The translations under genes and the position numbers were made by a program. Below are positions 33,003 to 41,706 of a stretch of DNA of 64,000 nucleotides, one piece after another; the stretch's first letter is position 1, and each line of letters opens with the position of its first letter. The notes beneath the pieces are model-generated. The model was not told where the DNA came from and did no database searches. It saw only the letters and a program-made list of their open reading frames with translations. The stretch covers positions 62,001 through 126,000 of the forward strand of contig NZ_BASE01000008.1 in NCBI RefSeq assembly GCF_000813125.1. The letters run 5' to 3'. Origin of the DNA: Mesobacillus selenatarsenatis SF-1. GTDB lineage: Bacteria > Bacillota > Bacilli > Bacillales > Cytobacillaceae.

Positions 33003-33875
33003 ATGGCAAACATAAATGAAGTAATAAATATTTTTAGTAAAAATAACTTAATAACGAGCAATGAAGTGGAATTCGAAACCTTAAAAAGTGGAACAACCAG
33101 TGGTGTTTTATATATTCTATTTGTTAAAAATAGACCAACTTATGTTTTGAAAATTGATCATCCATCTATTATAAACTCTACTAAGGACTTTCTACTTGCT
33201 TATCAAGATGTACAGTTGCTCCCAAATCTACATTATATTGACGATCAAAAAGGATTTCTCGTCTACGCTTATATTTCAGGAGAAACGCACTTCCATCGTG
33301 GTTCAAAACTGAAATGGATGACGCGTTTAATAAATGAGCTATTCAATCATTATCTAAAGGTAGACCAGGATATTCCCTGGGGCAGAGTGAATGGGCGAAA
33401 AAGTAAATCATGGTCAGATTTTAACCAGATTAGTTTAGAGTCTGCAAAGGAGAATATAGGCGATCTTCTTTCTATTGAAGATCATTCAAGAGTGGCATCG
33501 CTGGTTAGTGCCTTAAATGAATATCATATTCGAGAAGAAAAGTATTATCTTCATGGTGATGCTGGAGTACATAATTTTGTATACTCTGATAATGAGTTAA
33601 AAGGAGTTATTGATCCGTCACCTTTAATCGGTCCAAGAATATATGATTTTACTTATGCCTTCTGCTCTTCTCCTGATCATTTGGATTTAAATACATTAAT
33701 GAACGCTTTTTCGTTATGGCATGGTAACACTTGCTTTAGTAAGGAGAGGCTTTTGGGTGAAGTCCTTTTCCAATTATATACACGCATTGGGGTTTGCATA
33801 AAAGTTCATCCACACGACCTAAACGAATATATGGAGGCCTGGAGAGAGTGGAGAGCCTACCTCCCATCTATATGA
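33003..33875 (+). CDS. phosphotransferase (APH/choline kinase-like) family protein
   Basis: A 290-residue kinase-like protein of the aminoglycoside phosphotransferase fold. The nucleotide-binding strand ends in YVLKIDHPS, the catalytic loop is YYLHGDAGVHNFVY (HGD...N), and the metal Asp is in GVIDPSPLIG. The usual IDFE is altered to IDPS, still keeping the Asp. It may act on an aminoglycoside or a sugar/amino alcohol. It neighbours other modifying-enzyme-like genes. Confidence 0.8.
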   Translation: MANINEVINIFSKNNLITSNEVEFETLKSGTTSGVLYILFVKNRPTYVLKIDHPSIINSTKDFLLAYQDVQLLPNLHYIDDQKGFLVYAYISGETHFHRGSKLKWMTRLINELFNHYLKVDQDIPWGRVNGRKSKSWSDFNQISLESAKENIGDLLSIEDHSRVASLVSALNEYHIREEKYYLHGDAGVHNFVYSDNELKGVIDPSPLIGPRIYDFTYAFCSSPDHLDLNTLMNAFSLWHGNTCFSKERLLGEVLFQLYTRIGVCIKVHPHDLNEYMEAWREWRAYLPSI

Positions 33876-33944
33876 AGACGGTTTAACAAACAGGTTGAAA
33901 ACTAAACTTTTTTGTAGGTGTTTAATATTAAGCCATCTATATTA

Positions 33945-34035
33945 ATGTTACATCGAGTGATTATGCAATTTGGATAGCAGGTAAATTCACTAACCAAGGT
34001 TGTAGATTCTCGTAGTTCTACCGTCTATAAATGTG
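33945..34035 (+). pseudogene. remnant of an aminoglycoside phosphotransferase-like gene
   Basis: About 90 bases match the first 100 bases of the gene at 40200 (shared ATGTTACATC, ATTCACTAACC, AGTTCTACCGTCTATAAATG), with substitutions and small indels that break the frame. The rest of the gene is gone. Confidence 0.75.
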
Positions 34036-34081
34036 ATTTTATGGTTAACTTAAATAATCTATGAATGATAAACCTGGTTTC

Positions 34082-34184
34082 TTGGAGACGAAGTGCCAAA
34101 ATTCGGAGATGAGAATTTGAAAGAATCGTATCCATGCATAATAGAGTTCATCATGATGAGGATATAATTATACGTATACATTAA
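34082..34184 (+). pseudogene. decayed copy of the 48-residue gene at 17459
   Basis: The sequence matches most of the gene at 17459 (shared TTTGAAAGAATCG, AGAGTTCATCA, TGATGAGGATATA-like, and CATTAAA at the end) but has base changes and a deletion that leave no intact frame. A terminator follows at 34200 as in the functional copy. Confidence 0.75.
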
Positions 34185-34199
34185 AGTAACGGTCGTGAA

Positions 34200-34234
34200 G
34201 GAGTCTTCTTATTTTAGAAGACTTCTTTTTTTTG
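34200..34234 (+). terminator. intrinsic terminator
   Basis: GAGTCTTCT / AGAAGACTTC stem then eight T, downstream of the two gene remnants. The following 200 bases to livJ hold only AT-rich promoter-like sequence. Confidence 0.8.
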
Positions 34235-34432
34235 AGAATCTACTAGAAAATCGATTGATAAGTTATGGATACGTACAAAGGGCCAATTTAACTTGATTTG
34301 TAGTTAGAAAATTATAGTTTTAAGTGGGAAATTTATCTTTATTTTGCCTTTACTTTACAATAGTTTTGTATTTTAATTGTTATATAGTTTAGAATATTAT
34401 TATTTTTCTAAAAATTGAAGGGAGTAATGAGA

Positions 34433-35584
34433 ATGAGAAAGCATTTTAGAAGATTTGCTCAGTTTACAGCTTTATCAAGTCTGGTTTTGCTGTCGGCTTG
34501 TGGGGGTGCCCAATCTTCTGGGGAGAAGGACGCAAACGGGGCAGGAAAAGTGACCGCTGATATTGGAGTCATATCCTATATCAGCGGACCAGGAGCGGCG
34601 TATGGTGAAGCGATTACCAACGGACTCAAGCTAGCAAACGAAGAAATCAATAAAAAGGGAGAGGTAGAAATCAACCTTGTCATTGAGGATTCAGCAGGCA
34701 AGCAGGATCAAGCATTAACCGCTGCCCAGAAATTGATGAATTCCAAAAATGTCACTGCTATTATCGGACCGACTCTAAGTACAGAGATGAACGTAGTTGG
34801 TCCTGAGGCAGATTTAAACGGGGTGCCAATTATGGGCACATCTACTACTGCTGAAGGGATTCCGCAAATCGGTGAATATGTATTCCGGAACTCGCTGCCT
34901 GAAGCATTGGCTATTCCAGCATCGATCGATAAAGCGATTGAAAAGTATGACGCTAAAAAAGTAGCAATCTTATATGGAAATGATGATGTGTTTACGAAGT
35001 CAGGTTTCGATACTATGAAAAAGGCCGCTGAAGAGAAAGGTCTTGAAATATTGACCATTGAAACCTTCCAAAAAGGTCAATCTGACTACAATGCACAATT
35101 AACAAAGATTAAAAGTCTAAAACCGGATCTGATCCTGGCTTCAGCTCTTTATAACGAAGGCGCAGTCATAATGGATCAGGCACGCAAAATGGGAATTGAT
35201 GTTCCGTTTGTTGGTGGCAATGGTTTTAACTCTCCTGAAGTGATCAAAATTGCCGGTGATGCTGCCAACGGCTTGATTGTGGCAACTCCCTGGTATGGTG
35301 ATAAAGACGACCAGAAAGTCCAGGATTTCGTGAAAAAGTATGAAGAAAAATACGGCAAAAAGCCTGACCAGTTTGCTGCACAGGCGTATGACGCTCTCTA
35401 TATCTTGGCTGAAGCGTTAAAGAATGCCGGAGATGCAGATCGGGATGCGGTCCGTGACGCATTAGCAGAAACTAAAGATTTTCAGGGAATCCTAGGCAGC
35501 TTTTCCTTCGATAAGGACGGAGATGTTGTAATGGAGCCTACTGTCCTAGTAATTGACGAAGGCAAGTTCACGGTGTTTGAATAG
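34433..35584 (+). CDS. livJ: branched-chain amino acid ABC transporter, binding lipoprotein
   Basis: The extracytoplasmic receptor of a HAAT-family ABC importer, 383 residues. The lipobox LLSACGG (Cys near residue 22) is followed by a Gly/Ser linker and a type-I periplasmic-binding domain: IGVISYISGPGAAYG, SAGKQDQALTAAQKLMN, AIIGPTLSTEM, FDTMKKAAEEKG and DQFAAQAYDALYILAEAL. ATG 34433 sits eight bases after AAGGGAG. Ligand could be Leu/Ile/Val or a related compound. It heads a five-gene operon, and a hairpin after it may raise its level over the permeases. Confidence 0.9.
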   Translation: MRKHFRRFAQFTALSSLVLLSACGGAQSSGEKDANGAGKVTADIGVISYISGPGAAYGEAITNGLKLANEEINKKGEVEINLVIEDSAGKQDQALTAAQKLMNSKNVTAIIGPTLSTEMNVVGPEADLNGVPIMGTSTTAEGIPQIGEYVFRNSLPEALAIPASIDKAIEKYDAKKVAILYGNDDVFTKSGFDTMKKAAEEKGLEILTIETFQKGQSDYNAQLTKIKSLKPDLILASALYNEGAVIMDQARKMGIDVPFVGGNGFNSPEVIKIAGDAANGLIVATPWYGDKDDQKVQDFVKKYEEKYGKKPDQFAAQAYDALYILAEALKNAGDADRDAVRDALAETKDFQGILGSFSFDKDGDVVMEPTVLVIDEGKFTVFE

Positions 35585-35596
35585 TCAGGCCCGTAA

Positions 35597-35623
35597 TCCA
35601 TCAGCGGAATACTCCGCTGGTGG
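35597..35623 (+). terminator. intercistronic hairpin after livJ
   Basis: CCATCAGCGGA / TCCGCTGGTGG, an 11-bp stem with ATAC loop and only a weak T-tract. It probably protects or attenuates between the binding-protein gene and the permease genes. Confidence 0.65.
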
Positions 35624-35661
35624 AAATTTCTTTTAAATAAAGAATCAGAAGGTGAGATGCC

Positions 35662-36537
35662 ATGTTAATCGAACAGTTAATCAACGGAATAACCCTGGGC
35701 AGCATATATGCCATTGTGGCACTCGGATTTACACTCGTTTTTGGGGTGCTTGGTATCATAAATATGGCCCATGGTGAAATTTTCATGTTTGGAGCTTTCA
35801 TTGGTGTTATTGTAACTTCCACTTTCAAAGGACCGTTATGGCTTGCTTTCGCAGCCGCTATTTTGGTGACTGGGATCATGGGATATTTGCTGGAGCGCTT
35901 TGCGTTAAGACCGCTCCGAAATAAACAAGGAGTTTCACACCTTGCCCCTTTAATCAGTACCATTGGTGTTTCCATCCTGCTTGAAAACTTATCACACCAT
36001 TTATTTGGTGCAGGAAACCATCCGTTCAATAATACTTTTGCAGAAATCAGCTTCCAGATTGGATCAATTACAGTGTATCTGGTGCAAATAGTCATTTTTA
36101 TGATTTCTGTTATTTTAATGTACACACTCTCGTATTGGCTGGGAAAAACAAAAGCTGGCAAAGCATTAAGGGCAACTGCCGAGAACCTTGAAACAGCCAG
36201 TCTTCTTGGAGTCGATACAAAAAAGACCATCACAATGACTGTGATTATTGCTTCGGCTATGGGAGGAATTGCAGGAATCCTTGTCGGAATGGCATTTAAC
36301 TCGGTCACCCCTCAAATGGGCTTGTCTATTGGCTTAAAAGGACTGGCTATTATCATTCTCGGTGGAATGGGGAATGTCAAGGGTGCGATGGCAGGCGGCC
36401 TGATCCTTGGATTGGCGGAAACCTTCATTGTGGTGTATGGAAACTCGGGCTACCGGGATGCGATTGCGTTTGCAGCAATCATTGTCATTCTCCTTGTTAG
36501 GCCACAAGGATTATTCGGCCAAAAAATTTCGGCATAA
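35662..36537 (+). CDS. livH: branched-chain amino acid ABC transporter permease LivH
   Basis: A 291-residue membrane protein with about eight helices. The N-terminal INGITLGSIYAIVALGFTLV, GIINMAHGEIFMFGAF and the late GLKGLAIIILGGMGNVKGAM (EAA-like coupling loop region) define LivH permeases. It pairs with LivM to form the channel. The start has an AGGTGAG site; the livM gene follows 12 bases after the stop. Confidence 0.92.
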   Translation: MLIEQLINGITLGSIYAIVALGFTLVFGVLGIINMAHGEIFMFGAFIGVIVTSTFKGPLWLAFAAAILVTGIMGYLLERFALRPLRNKQGVSHLAPLISTIGVSILLENLSHHLFGAGNHPFNNTFAEISFQIGSITVYLVQIVIFMISVILMYTLSYWLGKTKAGKALRATAENLETASLLGVDTKKTITMTVIIASAMGGIAGILVGMAFNSVTPQMGLSIGLKGLAIIILGGMGNVKGAMAGGLILGLAETFIVVYGNSGYRDAIAFAAIIVILLVRPQGLFGQKISA

Positions 36538-36549
36538 GAAGGTGAACAA

Positions 36550-37527
36550 ATGCTTGGAGAACTTATTAATCCGTACTATTTACAGGTCGCTTCATTTATT
36601 TTAATCAATGTCATACTTGGTATAAGTATTTATATAACACTTTCTACCGGCCAGCTTTCACTTGCAAATGCAGGGTTCATGGGAGTAGGTGCCTATACTT
36701 CGGCGCTTCTGACGCTAAACTTCGATTTTCCAATACTGATTGGAATTTTAGCAGGGACACTTATGGCTGGATTGTTTGGGATTATTATCGGCATTCCGAC
36801 TCTGAGACTTCAGGGGGTTTATTTGGCCATTGTGACTCTTGGATTTGGGGAAGTCCTCCGTGTTATTTTAGTAAACTGGGAGTCTTTGACTAAGGGATCG
36901 ATTGGTTTGTCTGGCATTCCTCATCTTGGACGAGAAATTCTGAGAACTTTTAAGGAACTTGGTTTCAATCCGGGGGTTATGGGATTGCAAAACAACCAAT
37001 TCATTTTTCTGATGGTTTTTCTGCTCTTATTATTCATTGTTATTGGGATTATATGGTTTTTCAAAAGGCAAAACCGCTCTCGGATTGGGCGAGCGTTTGC
37101 TGCCATCAAACTGGATGAAAAAGCAGCTGAATCTATGGGCATCAACATCACTTACTATAAAGTGCTTGCTTTTACACAAGGAGCTTTGCTTTCCGGGTTT
37201 GCCGGAGCCTTGTATGCCCACGTGCTGGCATACATCAGTCCGGCTGACTTTGCTTACCACAGGGCAGTTGAGATTTTGATTTTTGCTGTGTTCGGTGGCA
37301 GCGAGGTCATTTGGGGCCCGGTATTTGGAGCATTATTCTTAACAGTAATGCCTGAGGTCCTTCGCTTTATCAGTGAGTATCGTTATATGATTTACGGCTT
37401 GATCATCCTCGTAATGATGGCAGTCCGTCCACAGGGACTCATTGACGTTCATCTTTTAAACTGGATGAAATTGAAAACGAAGAAAAGGGGGAAAGAGCAT
37501 GGTACTGCAAATCAAAAAAGTGCATAA
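36550..37527 (+). CDS. livM: branched-chain amino acid ABC transporter permease LivM
   Basis: A 325-residue permease, the second channel subunit. ITLSTGQLSLANAGFMGVGA, IPTLRLQGVYLAIVTLGFGE and FAAIKLDEKAAESMGIN are typical LivM motifs; the terminal MMAVRPQGLI is shared with LivH. The gene starts 12 bases after livH with AAGGTG and overlaps livG by 29 bases. Confidence 0.92.
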   Translation: MLGELINPYYLQVASFILINVILGISIYITLSTGQLSLANAGFMGVGAYTSALLTLNFDFPILIGILAGTLMAGLFGIIIGIPTLRLQGVYLAIVTLGFGEVLRVILVNWESLTKGSIGLSGIPHLGREILRTFKELGFNPGVMGLQNNQFIFLMVFLLLLFIVIGIIWFFKRQNRSRIGRAFAAIKLDEKAAESMGINITYYKVLAFTQGALLSGFAGALYAHVLAYISPADFAYHRAVEILIFAVFGGSEVIWGPVFGALFLTVMPEVLRFISEYRYMIYGLIILVMMAVRPQGLIDVHLLNWMKLKTKKRGKEHGTANQKSA

Positions 37528-38272
37528 AAATTTTGGCGGAATCAGCGCAGTTTCCGATGTCTCCTTTTCAATCAACAAAGGTGAAATCTTCGGGCTGATC
37601 GGCCCGAACGGAGCAGGAAAAACGACGATGTTCAATTTAGTTACCTCCATGTTTCCGCTTACTTCAGGGGAGATTGTTTTTAACGGGGAAAATATCAGTG
37701 GAGTCAAGCCACACCTTATCACAAAAAAGGGGATATGCCGTACGTTTCAAAATATTCGCCTGTTCCCTCAGATGACAGCTCAAGAAAACGTCATGGTAGG
37801 GGAGCATTGTCGGAGCAAGTCGGGCGTGTTCAGCAGTGTTTTCAGAACAAAAACACAACGCCAGGAAGAGGAGCATATTCGAAAAAGGGCGAATGAATTG
37901 CTCGACTTTGTCGGCCTTACTGGATTTGCCGAGAATATAGCAGACAGCCTGGCTTACGGACAGCAAAGAAGACTGGAAATTGCCAGAGCACTTGCAAGTG
38001 ATCCGCAATTGCTGCTGCTTGATGAACCGGCAGCTGGGATGAACGAAACAGAAACAAGCAGTTTGTTTGAGCTGATAAAAAAAATTCAGGCTAAAGGGGT
38101 TACTGTACTGTTGATTGAACATGATATGCCGCTGGTGATGAATTTGTGTGACAGGATTGCGGTGCTTAACTTTGGCAGGAAAATTGCGGAGGGCAGTCCT
38201 GCTGAGATACAGAATAACCCTGATGTCATCGAGGCATACCTCGGCAGTGAGGAGGATGAACTATATGCTTAA
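37499..38272 (+). CDS. livG: branched-chain amino acid ABC transporter ATPase LivG
   Basis: A cytoplasmic ATPase of 257 residues. Walker A GPNGAGKTT at 36-44, signature AYGQQRRLEIARAL (LAYGQQ variant), Walker B LLLLDEPAAGM, and H-loop IEHDM. The ICRTFQNIRLFPQMTAQENV stretch after the Q-loop is typical of LivG. AAGGGGGAAAGAG lies before the ATG inside livM. The stop overlaps livF by 8 bases. Confidence 0.94.
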   Translation: MVLQIKKVHKNFGGISAVSDVSFSINKGEIFGLIGPNGAGKTTMFNLVTSMFPLTSGEIVFNGENISGVKPHLITKKGICRTFQNIRLFPQMTAQENVMVGEHCRSKSGVFSSVFRTKTQRQEEEHIRKRANELLDFVGLTGFAENIADSLAYGQQRRLEIARALASDPQLLLLDEPAAGMNETETSSLFELIKKIQAKGVTVLLIEHDMPLVMNLCDRIAVLNFGRKIAEGSPAEIQNNPDVIEAYLGSEEDELYA

Positions 38273-38975
38273 GGTTCAGGGAATTTCTACTTCCTATGGA
38301 AAAATCAATGTGCTAAAAAATATTAGTCTTGAGGTTGAGGAAGGGAGTATTGTAACCATTCTCGGAGCAAATGGTGCAGGAAAGTCCACCACGATGAAAA
38401 CGATTTGCGGCCTTTTAAAGCCGCAAGAGGGAAAGGTTGAATTTTTTGGAGAGGATGTAACAGGAAGGCGGCCGGATCAGCTGGTACGAACAGGAATCGC
38501 ACTTGTGCCTGAAGGAAGGCAAATTCTTTCCGGTATGACCGTGCTTGAAAATCTTGAAATGGGTGCCTATCATCGAAAGGATAATGAAATTAAACATGAT
38601 ATCGAAAAAGTGATGGAGAGATTCCCGATTCTTAAGGAAAGACATCAGCAATTGGGAGGGACTCTCTCTGGAGGCCAACAGCAAATGCTTGCCATCGCCA
38701 GGGCGCTCTTGAGCAGGCCGAAGCTTTTATTGCTTGATGAACCTTCAATGGGCCTTGCACCACTTGTTGTAGCCGACATTTTCAAAATCATCAAGGAGAT
38801 CAACGAAGCAGGGACAACCGTTCTCCTAGTGGAGCAGAATGCGAGACAGGCTCTCCGTGTATCTGACTATGGATATGTACTTGAAACAGGAAAAATTATC
38901 GCAGAAGGAAAATCCAATGATCTTTTGACCGACCCAAGAATCATGGAGGCATACCTAGGGCGGAAATCAAGTTAA
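38265..38975 (+). CDS. livF: branched-chain amino acid ABC transporter ATPase LivF
   Basis: A 236-residue ATPase, partner of LivG. MLKVQGISTSYGKINVL leads to Walker A GANGAGKST, then GIALVPEGRQILSGMTVLENL, signature LSGGQQQMLAIARAL, Walker B LLLLDEPSMGLAP and H-loop LVEQN. ATG 38265 is nine bases after GAGGAGG and overlaps the livG stop. It closes the operon; no clear terminator follows, but a REP-like palindrome begins about 40 bases downstream. Confidence 0.94.
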   Translation: MLKVQGISTSYGKINVLKNISLEVEEGSIVTILGANGAGKSTTMKTICGLLKPQEGKVEFFGEDVTGRRPDQLVRTGIALVPEGRQILSGMTVLENLEMGAYHRKDNEIKHDIEKVMERFPILKERHQQLGGTLSGGQQQMLAIARALLSRPKLLLLDEPSMGLAPLVVADIFKIIKEINEAGTTVLLVEQNARQALRVSDYGYVLETGKIIAEGKSNDLLTDPRIMEAYLGRKSS

Positions 38976-39011
38976 CGGAACTTCGGTACTAATCACAGAT
39001 TGTGGTGAGGT

Positions 39012-39055
39012 GGGGGACATACCCTGTGCTTCTTTTGGAAGCATTGGGTACGTCC
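39012..39055. repeat. REP-like palindrome, copy 2
   Basis: GGACATACCCTGTGCTTC pairs with GAAGCATTGGGTACGTCC around TTTTG. The layout and the TGTGCTTC/GAAGCA core match the element at 19798-19842. It could also terminate livF transcription. Confidence 0.75.
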
Positions 39056-39069
39056 GTTCCTAAGCTTCC

Positions 39070-39426
39070 TGCGACTCCATTGGCAATGTGACTGGAGAAT
39101 CCGCTGGGGGCGATACCCGCCAGTATGAATACAAAGCCAATGATAACCTGAAAAAGGTAACCGATGAAAATGGTCGTTTGACAACCTATGAATACCACAA
39201 GTCCGTAAACCGTAAGGGCACACCGAATGCGAATGGGGATGAGACCACTTCCACCTATAACGAAAAAAATGACGTAACATATTATACAGATACCCTGGGC
39301 CGTTCCATTACTTATGAGTACGACCTGGTCCGGATTGAAACGAAAACCATTTCTCCAAATGGAAGAGTAAGGACGGTAAAGGTACAGGGATGTTCAAATG
39401 ATTCTTTTAGCGCAAAAAATTGTTAG
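39070..39426 (+). pseudogene. RHS/YD-repeat gene fragment
   Basis: About 115 codons encode YD-repeat sequence: SIGNVTGESAGGDTRQYEYK, NDNLKKVTDENGRLTTYEY, NDVTYYTDTLGRSITYEYD. No start codon, signal or toxin domain is present and the frame drifts into unrelated sequence at the 3' end (VKVQGCSNDSFSAKNC). It is a remnant from an RHS/WapA-type polymorphic toxin gene, cut at its left side next to the REP-like element. Confidence 0.85.
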
Positions 39427-39511
39427 AATGTTAAATAATCTTTCAAATAGATTAATTTCTAAGAGCTTTCTTTGCTAGATTATTAAATAAATAGTGAAGG
39501 GGTTTTAAAAA

Positions 39512-39775
39512 ATGAATGAATCTGAATTTAAGGACATTGTAAAAGATGTTGAAAGTGAAATGCGGGATAGTCTTGTAGAGACATCTGTTAATGGGTTTTC
39601 AGTTGAAATAGTATACAAATCTAGTTCTGGAAAACAAAAACATGCTGCCAATATGGAATTTGATAAAAACTCAGGCAAATGTACTATAACGTTTATTGCT
39701 TATCCGACCGCTAGCACACCTAACCAATTTATTGAAAGAGTCCAAGATAGAATGAGAGAAGTATTGAATAATTAA
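39512..39775 (+). CDS. orphan small protein downstream of RHS remnant
   Basis: An 87-residue acidic protein (MNESEFKDIVKDVESEMRDS, then VNGFSVEIVYKSSSGKQKH and CTITFIAYPTAS) with a GAAGGGG site before the ATG. I do not recognise the family. Its position directly after an RHS fragment is where immunity proteins are found, but a phage-like origin is equally possible. A strong terminator follows. Confidence 0.6.
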   Translation: MNESEFKDIVKDVESEMRDSLVETSVNGFSVEIVYKSSSGKQKHAANMEFDKNSGKCTITFIAYPTASTPNQFIERVQDRMREVLNN

Positions 39776-39804
39776 AAATAAGAGAAGAAGGCCAGGAGAA
39801 GTTT

Positions 39805-39838
39805 GAAACTCCCCTAACTGCAGGGGAGTTGATTTTTT
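39805..39838 (+). terminator. intrinsic terminator
   Basis: Perfect 9-bp stem AACTCCCCT / AGGGGAGTT with an AACTGC loop, then GATTTTTT. Confidence 0.88.
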
Positions 39839-39890
39839 CAATCGTATTATTCGTATAATACAAATTAACGCTTTATTTAAAACGGTAATA

Positions 39891-39932
39891 AAATGTCCAC
39901 ACCCTTGGTATATATGGGTTTGGGCATTTTTT
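39891..39932 (+). terminator. terminator-like hairpin in gene-free stretch
   Basis: AATGTCCACACCC / GGGTTTGGGCATT stem (one mismatch) followed by TTTT. No intact gene precedes it. The surrounding 39840-40199 region holds no coding sequence, only this hairpin, a truncated terminator repeat at 39950 and a weaker hairpin at 40100. Confidence 0.55.
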
Positions 39933-39949
39933 AAATTATACCATCATTT

Positions 39950-39990
39950 GCGATAAGAAGGATTAACGCCTTTTTTGTTGAATTCTAATT
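39950..39990 (+). repeat. dispersed terminator repeat, truncated copy
   Basis: GAAGGATTAACGCCTTTTTT and TGTTGAATTCTA are the same as at 31377-31424, but the TTGATCCA part of the left arm is missing. The following TGGAAAAAACAATTCA also resembles the sequence after the copy at 31377. Confidence 0.8.
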
Positions 39991-40099
39991 AATGGAAAAA
40001 ACAATTCACGACACGAGCTTTTCAATTGTTGAAGATATAAGGTAGTTTTGTAAGGAGATACATCACACAGGTTTCCTATTGCAGAAAAAAATCATATTT

Positions 40100-40125
40100 T
40101 CAGCTGCCTTTAAGGTGGCTTTTTG
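40100..40125 (+). terminator. weak intrinsic terminator
   Basis: AGCTGCC / GGTGGCT stem with G-T pairs, then TTTTT, 75 bases before the next gene. Confidence 0.5.
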
Positions 40126-40199
40126 TATCTATTAATTAACAAAATTGACTGATTTAAAAAATAGGGATAGTCCAATTAATAAAAAAGTGGGGTATTTTA

Positions 40200-41072
40200 A
40201 TGTTACATCAAGTGATTAAGCAATTCGGATTGGAGATAGATTCACTAACCGAGGTAGAAGATTCCCATAGTTCTACCGTCTATAAATGTACTTTGAGGAA
40301 AGGTCAAAATGTATTTTTGAAAATCCCTTATACAAAATTAAAGTTTCAGCGTGAATTGGAAGCCTATGAAATATTAAAAGGTAGAGTTTCCATTCCTGAG
40401 ATGTTGGATTATTGGTCTGGTGATGATGAATGTCCGGGCGCTTTTTTATTATCTGAATTAAAAGGAAAACCGTTAACAGTTGAGGATTCGCCAACAGTTG
40501 CGTTTCAGGTTGGGGTTCTTCAAGCTCAGATGCACACAATTGGCCCGCCTACAAACCGAAAGTTATCTGGCATACAAAATGAATTTACAAACTGGTCTGA
40601 TTTTGTTGAGCAGCAATTTTATAGTTTTGCTGAGGACGTAAAGAATGTTTTGGATCCACAATTATATACTCAAGCGATTGAGAAATTTGAGCAAATGAAG
40701 CACAAGCTGCCATCTCCAGATGGACCAAGTTTTGTGCATATGGATTTTCGCCCTGCCAACATAATTGTTGACGGTGAACAAGTTTCAGGAATGATTGATT
40801 TTGAGAGTGTACGCTTTGGTTCAACAGAAATTGATTTTACCAAACTTTATCGTGATTTTTTATCTTTCGATACTGCACTATATAAGGCCTTTCATGAAGG
40901 CTATAACAGTATAAGACCATTGATTAATTTAGAAACTGTCCTGCCTTTTTATCAATTCATAGATGCTTTTAACAGTATTGGATGGTGTAAACGCCGGGGA
41001 ATTGAAAAACATGCTGTATTTCTGGAAGAAAATTTAGCAAGATTAAAAGAATTTATTCAGCAACAGAACTAA
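40200..41072 (+). CDS. aminoglycoside phosphotransferase-family protein
   Basis: A 290-residue kinase-like protein. The catalytic loop HMDFRPANIIVD (HxD....N) and metal-binding MIDFESVRFG are intact, and LKIPYTKLKFQRELEAYEIL supplies the ATP-lysine/glutamate region. Members phosphorylate aminoglycosides, macrolides, homoserine or thiamine; the substrate here is unknown. A broken copy of its 5' end lies at 33945. The GNAT gene at 41101 follows after 28 bases and is probably co-transcribed. Confidence 0.85.
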   Translation: MLHQVIKQFGLEIDSLTEVEDSHSSTVYKCTLRKGQNVFLKIPYTKLKFQRELEAYEILKGRVSIPEMLDYWSGDDECPGAFLLSELKGKPLTVEDSPTVAFQVGVLQAQMHTIGPPTNRKLSGIQNEFTNWSDFVEQQFYSFAEDVKNVLDPQLYTQAIEKFEQMKHKLPSPDGPSFVHMDFRPANIIVDGEQVSGMIDFESVRFGSTEIDFTKLYRDFLSFDTALYKAFHEGYNSIRPLINLETVLPFYQFIDAFNSIGWCKRRGIEKHAVFLEENLARLKEFIQQQN

Positions 41073-41100
41073 ATAAAGAGTTCAGCCGGGGAGAAGAGAA

Positions 41101-41640
41101 ATGAATACAACTAAATTGCCAAAGGTTCATTTAAGAGAATTGACTATAGATGATACAGAGGACCGTTACCAGTGGTGTCTTGATAAAGAGGTAACAAAGC
41201 ATTTAAATATGCCAGAGAAATACCCTCCATTCAGTAGAGAAGAAACTCAGGCTTGGATAGAAATGTGTATAAACAAGACAAATGGATATGAACAAAAAGC
41301 GATCATCACTGAAGAAGGTAAACACATTGGTTGGATCGATTTTAAAAATATCGATAAGTTAAACAAGCACGCAGAATTAGGAATAGCAATTGGAGATAAA
41401 AACTACTGGGGCAAAGGGTACGGTTTATCTGCGATGAACGAAATGCTTATTTGGGGATTCCAGCAACTAGAGCTTAACAAGATTTGGCTTAGAGTAGAGA
41501 TTGATAATGAAAATGCGATTAAATCATATAAGAATATGGAATATGTAGAAGAAGGTATATTACGACAAGACAGATTAAGAAACGGTGAATTTGTTGATCG
41601 ATTAAGGATGAGTATTCTTAAAGACGAGTTTTTCAACTAA
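41101..41640 (+). CDS. GNAT acetyltransferase (RimJ/RimL-like)
   Basis: A 179-residue N-acetyltransferase. VHLRELTIDDTEDRYQWCLD begins the fold, ELGIAIGDKNYWGKGYGLSA is the acetyl-CoA-binding motif, and NAIKSYKNMEYVEEGILRQD the C-terminal motif. GGGGAGAAG precedes the ATG. Related sequences include spermidine and aminoglycoside 6'-acetyltransferases; the substrate is not known. Confidence 0.87.
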   Translation: MNTTKLPKVHLRELTIDDTEDRYQWCLDKEVTKHLNMPEKYPPFSREETQAWIEMCINKTNGYEQKAIITEEGKHIGWIDFKNIDKLNKHAELGIAIGDKNYWGKGYGLSAMNEMLIWGFQQLELNKIWLRVEIDNENAIKSYKNMEYVEEGILRQDRLRNGEFVDRLRMSILKDEFFN

Positions 41641-41706
41641 TCGGTGCATGCTAGGGGCGTTGTTATTGAAAAACAAGCAGAAATAATAGTTAAGGAGGGA
41701 ACAGCT

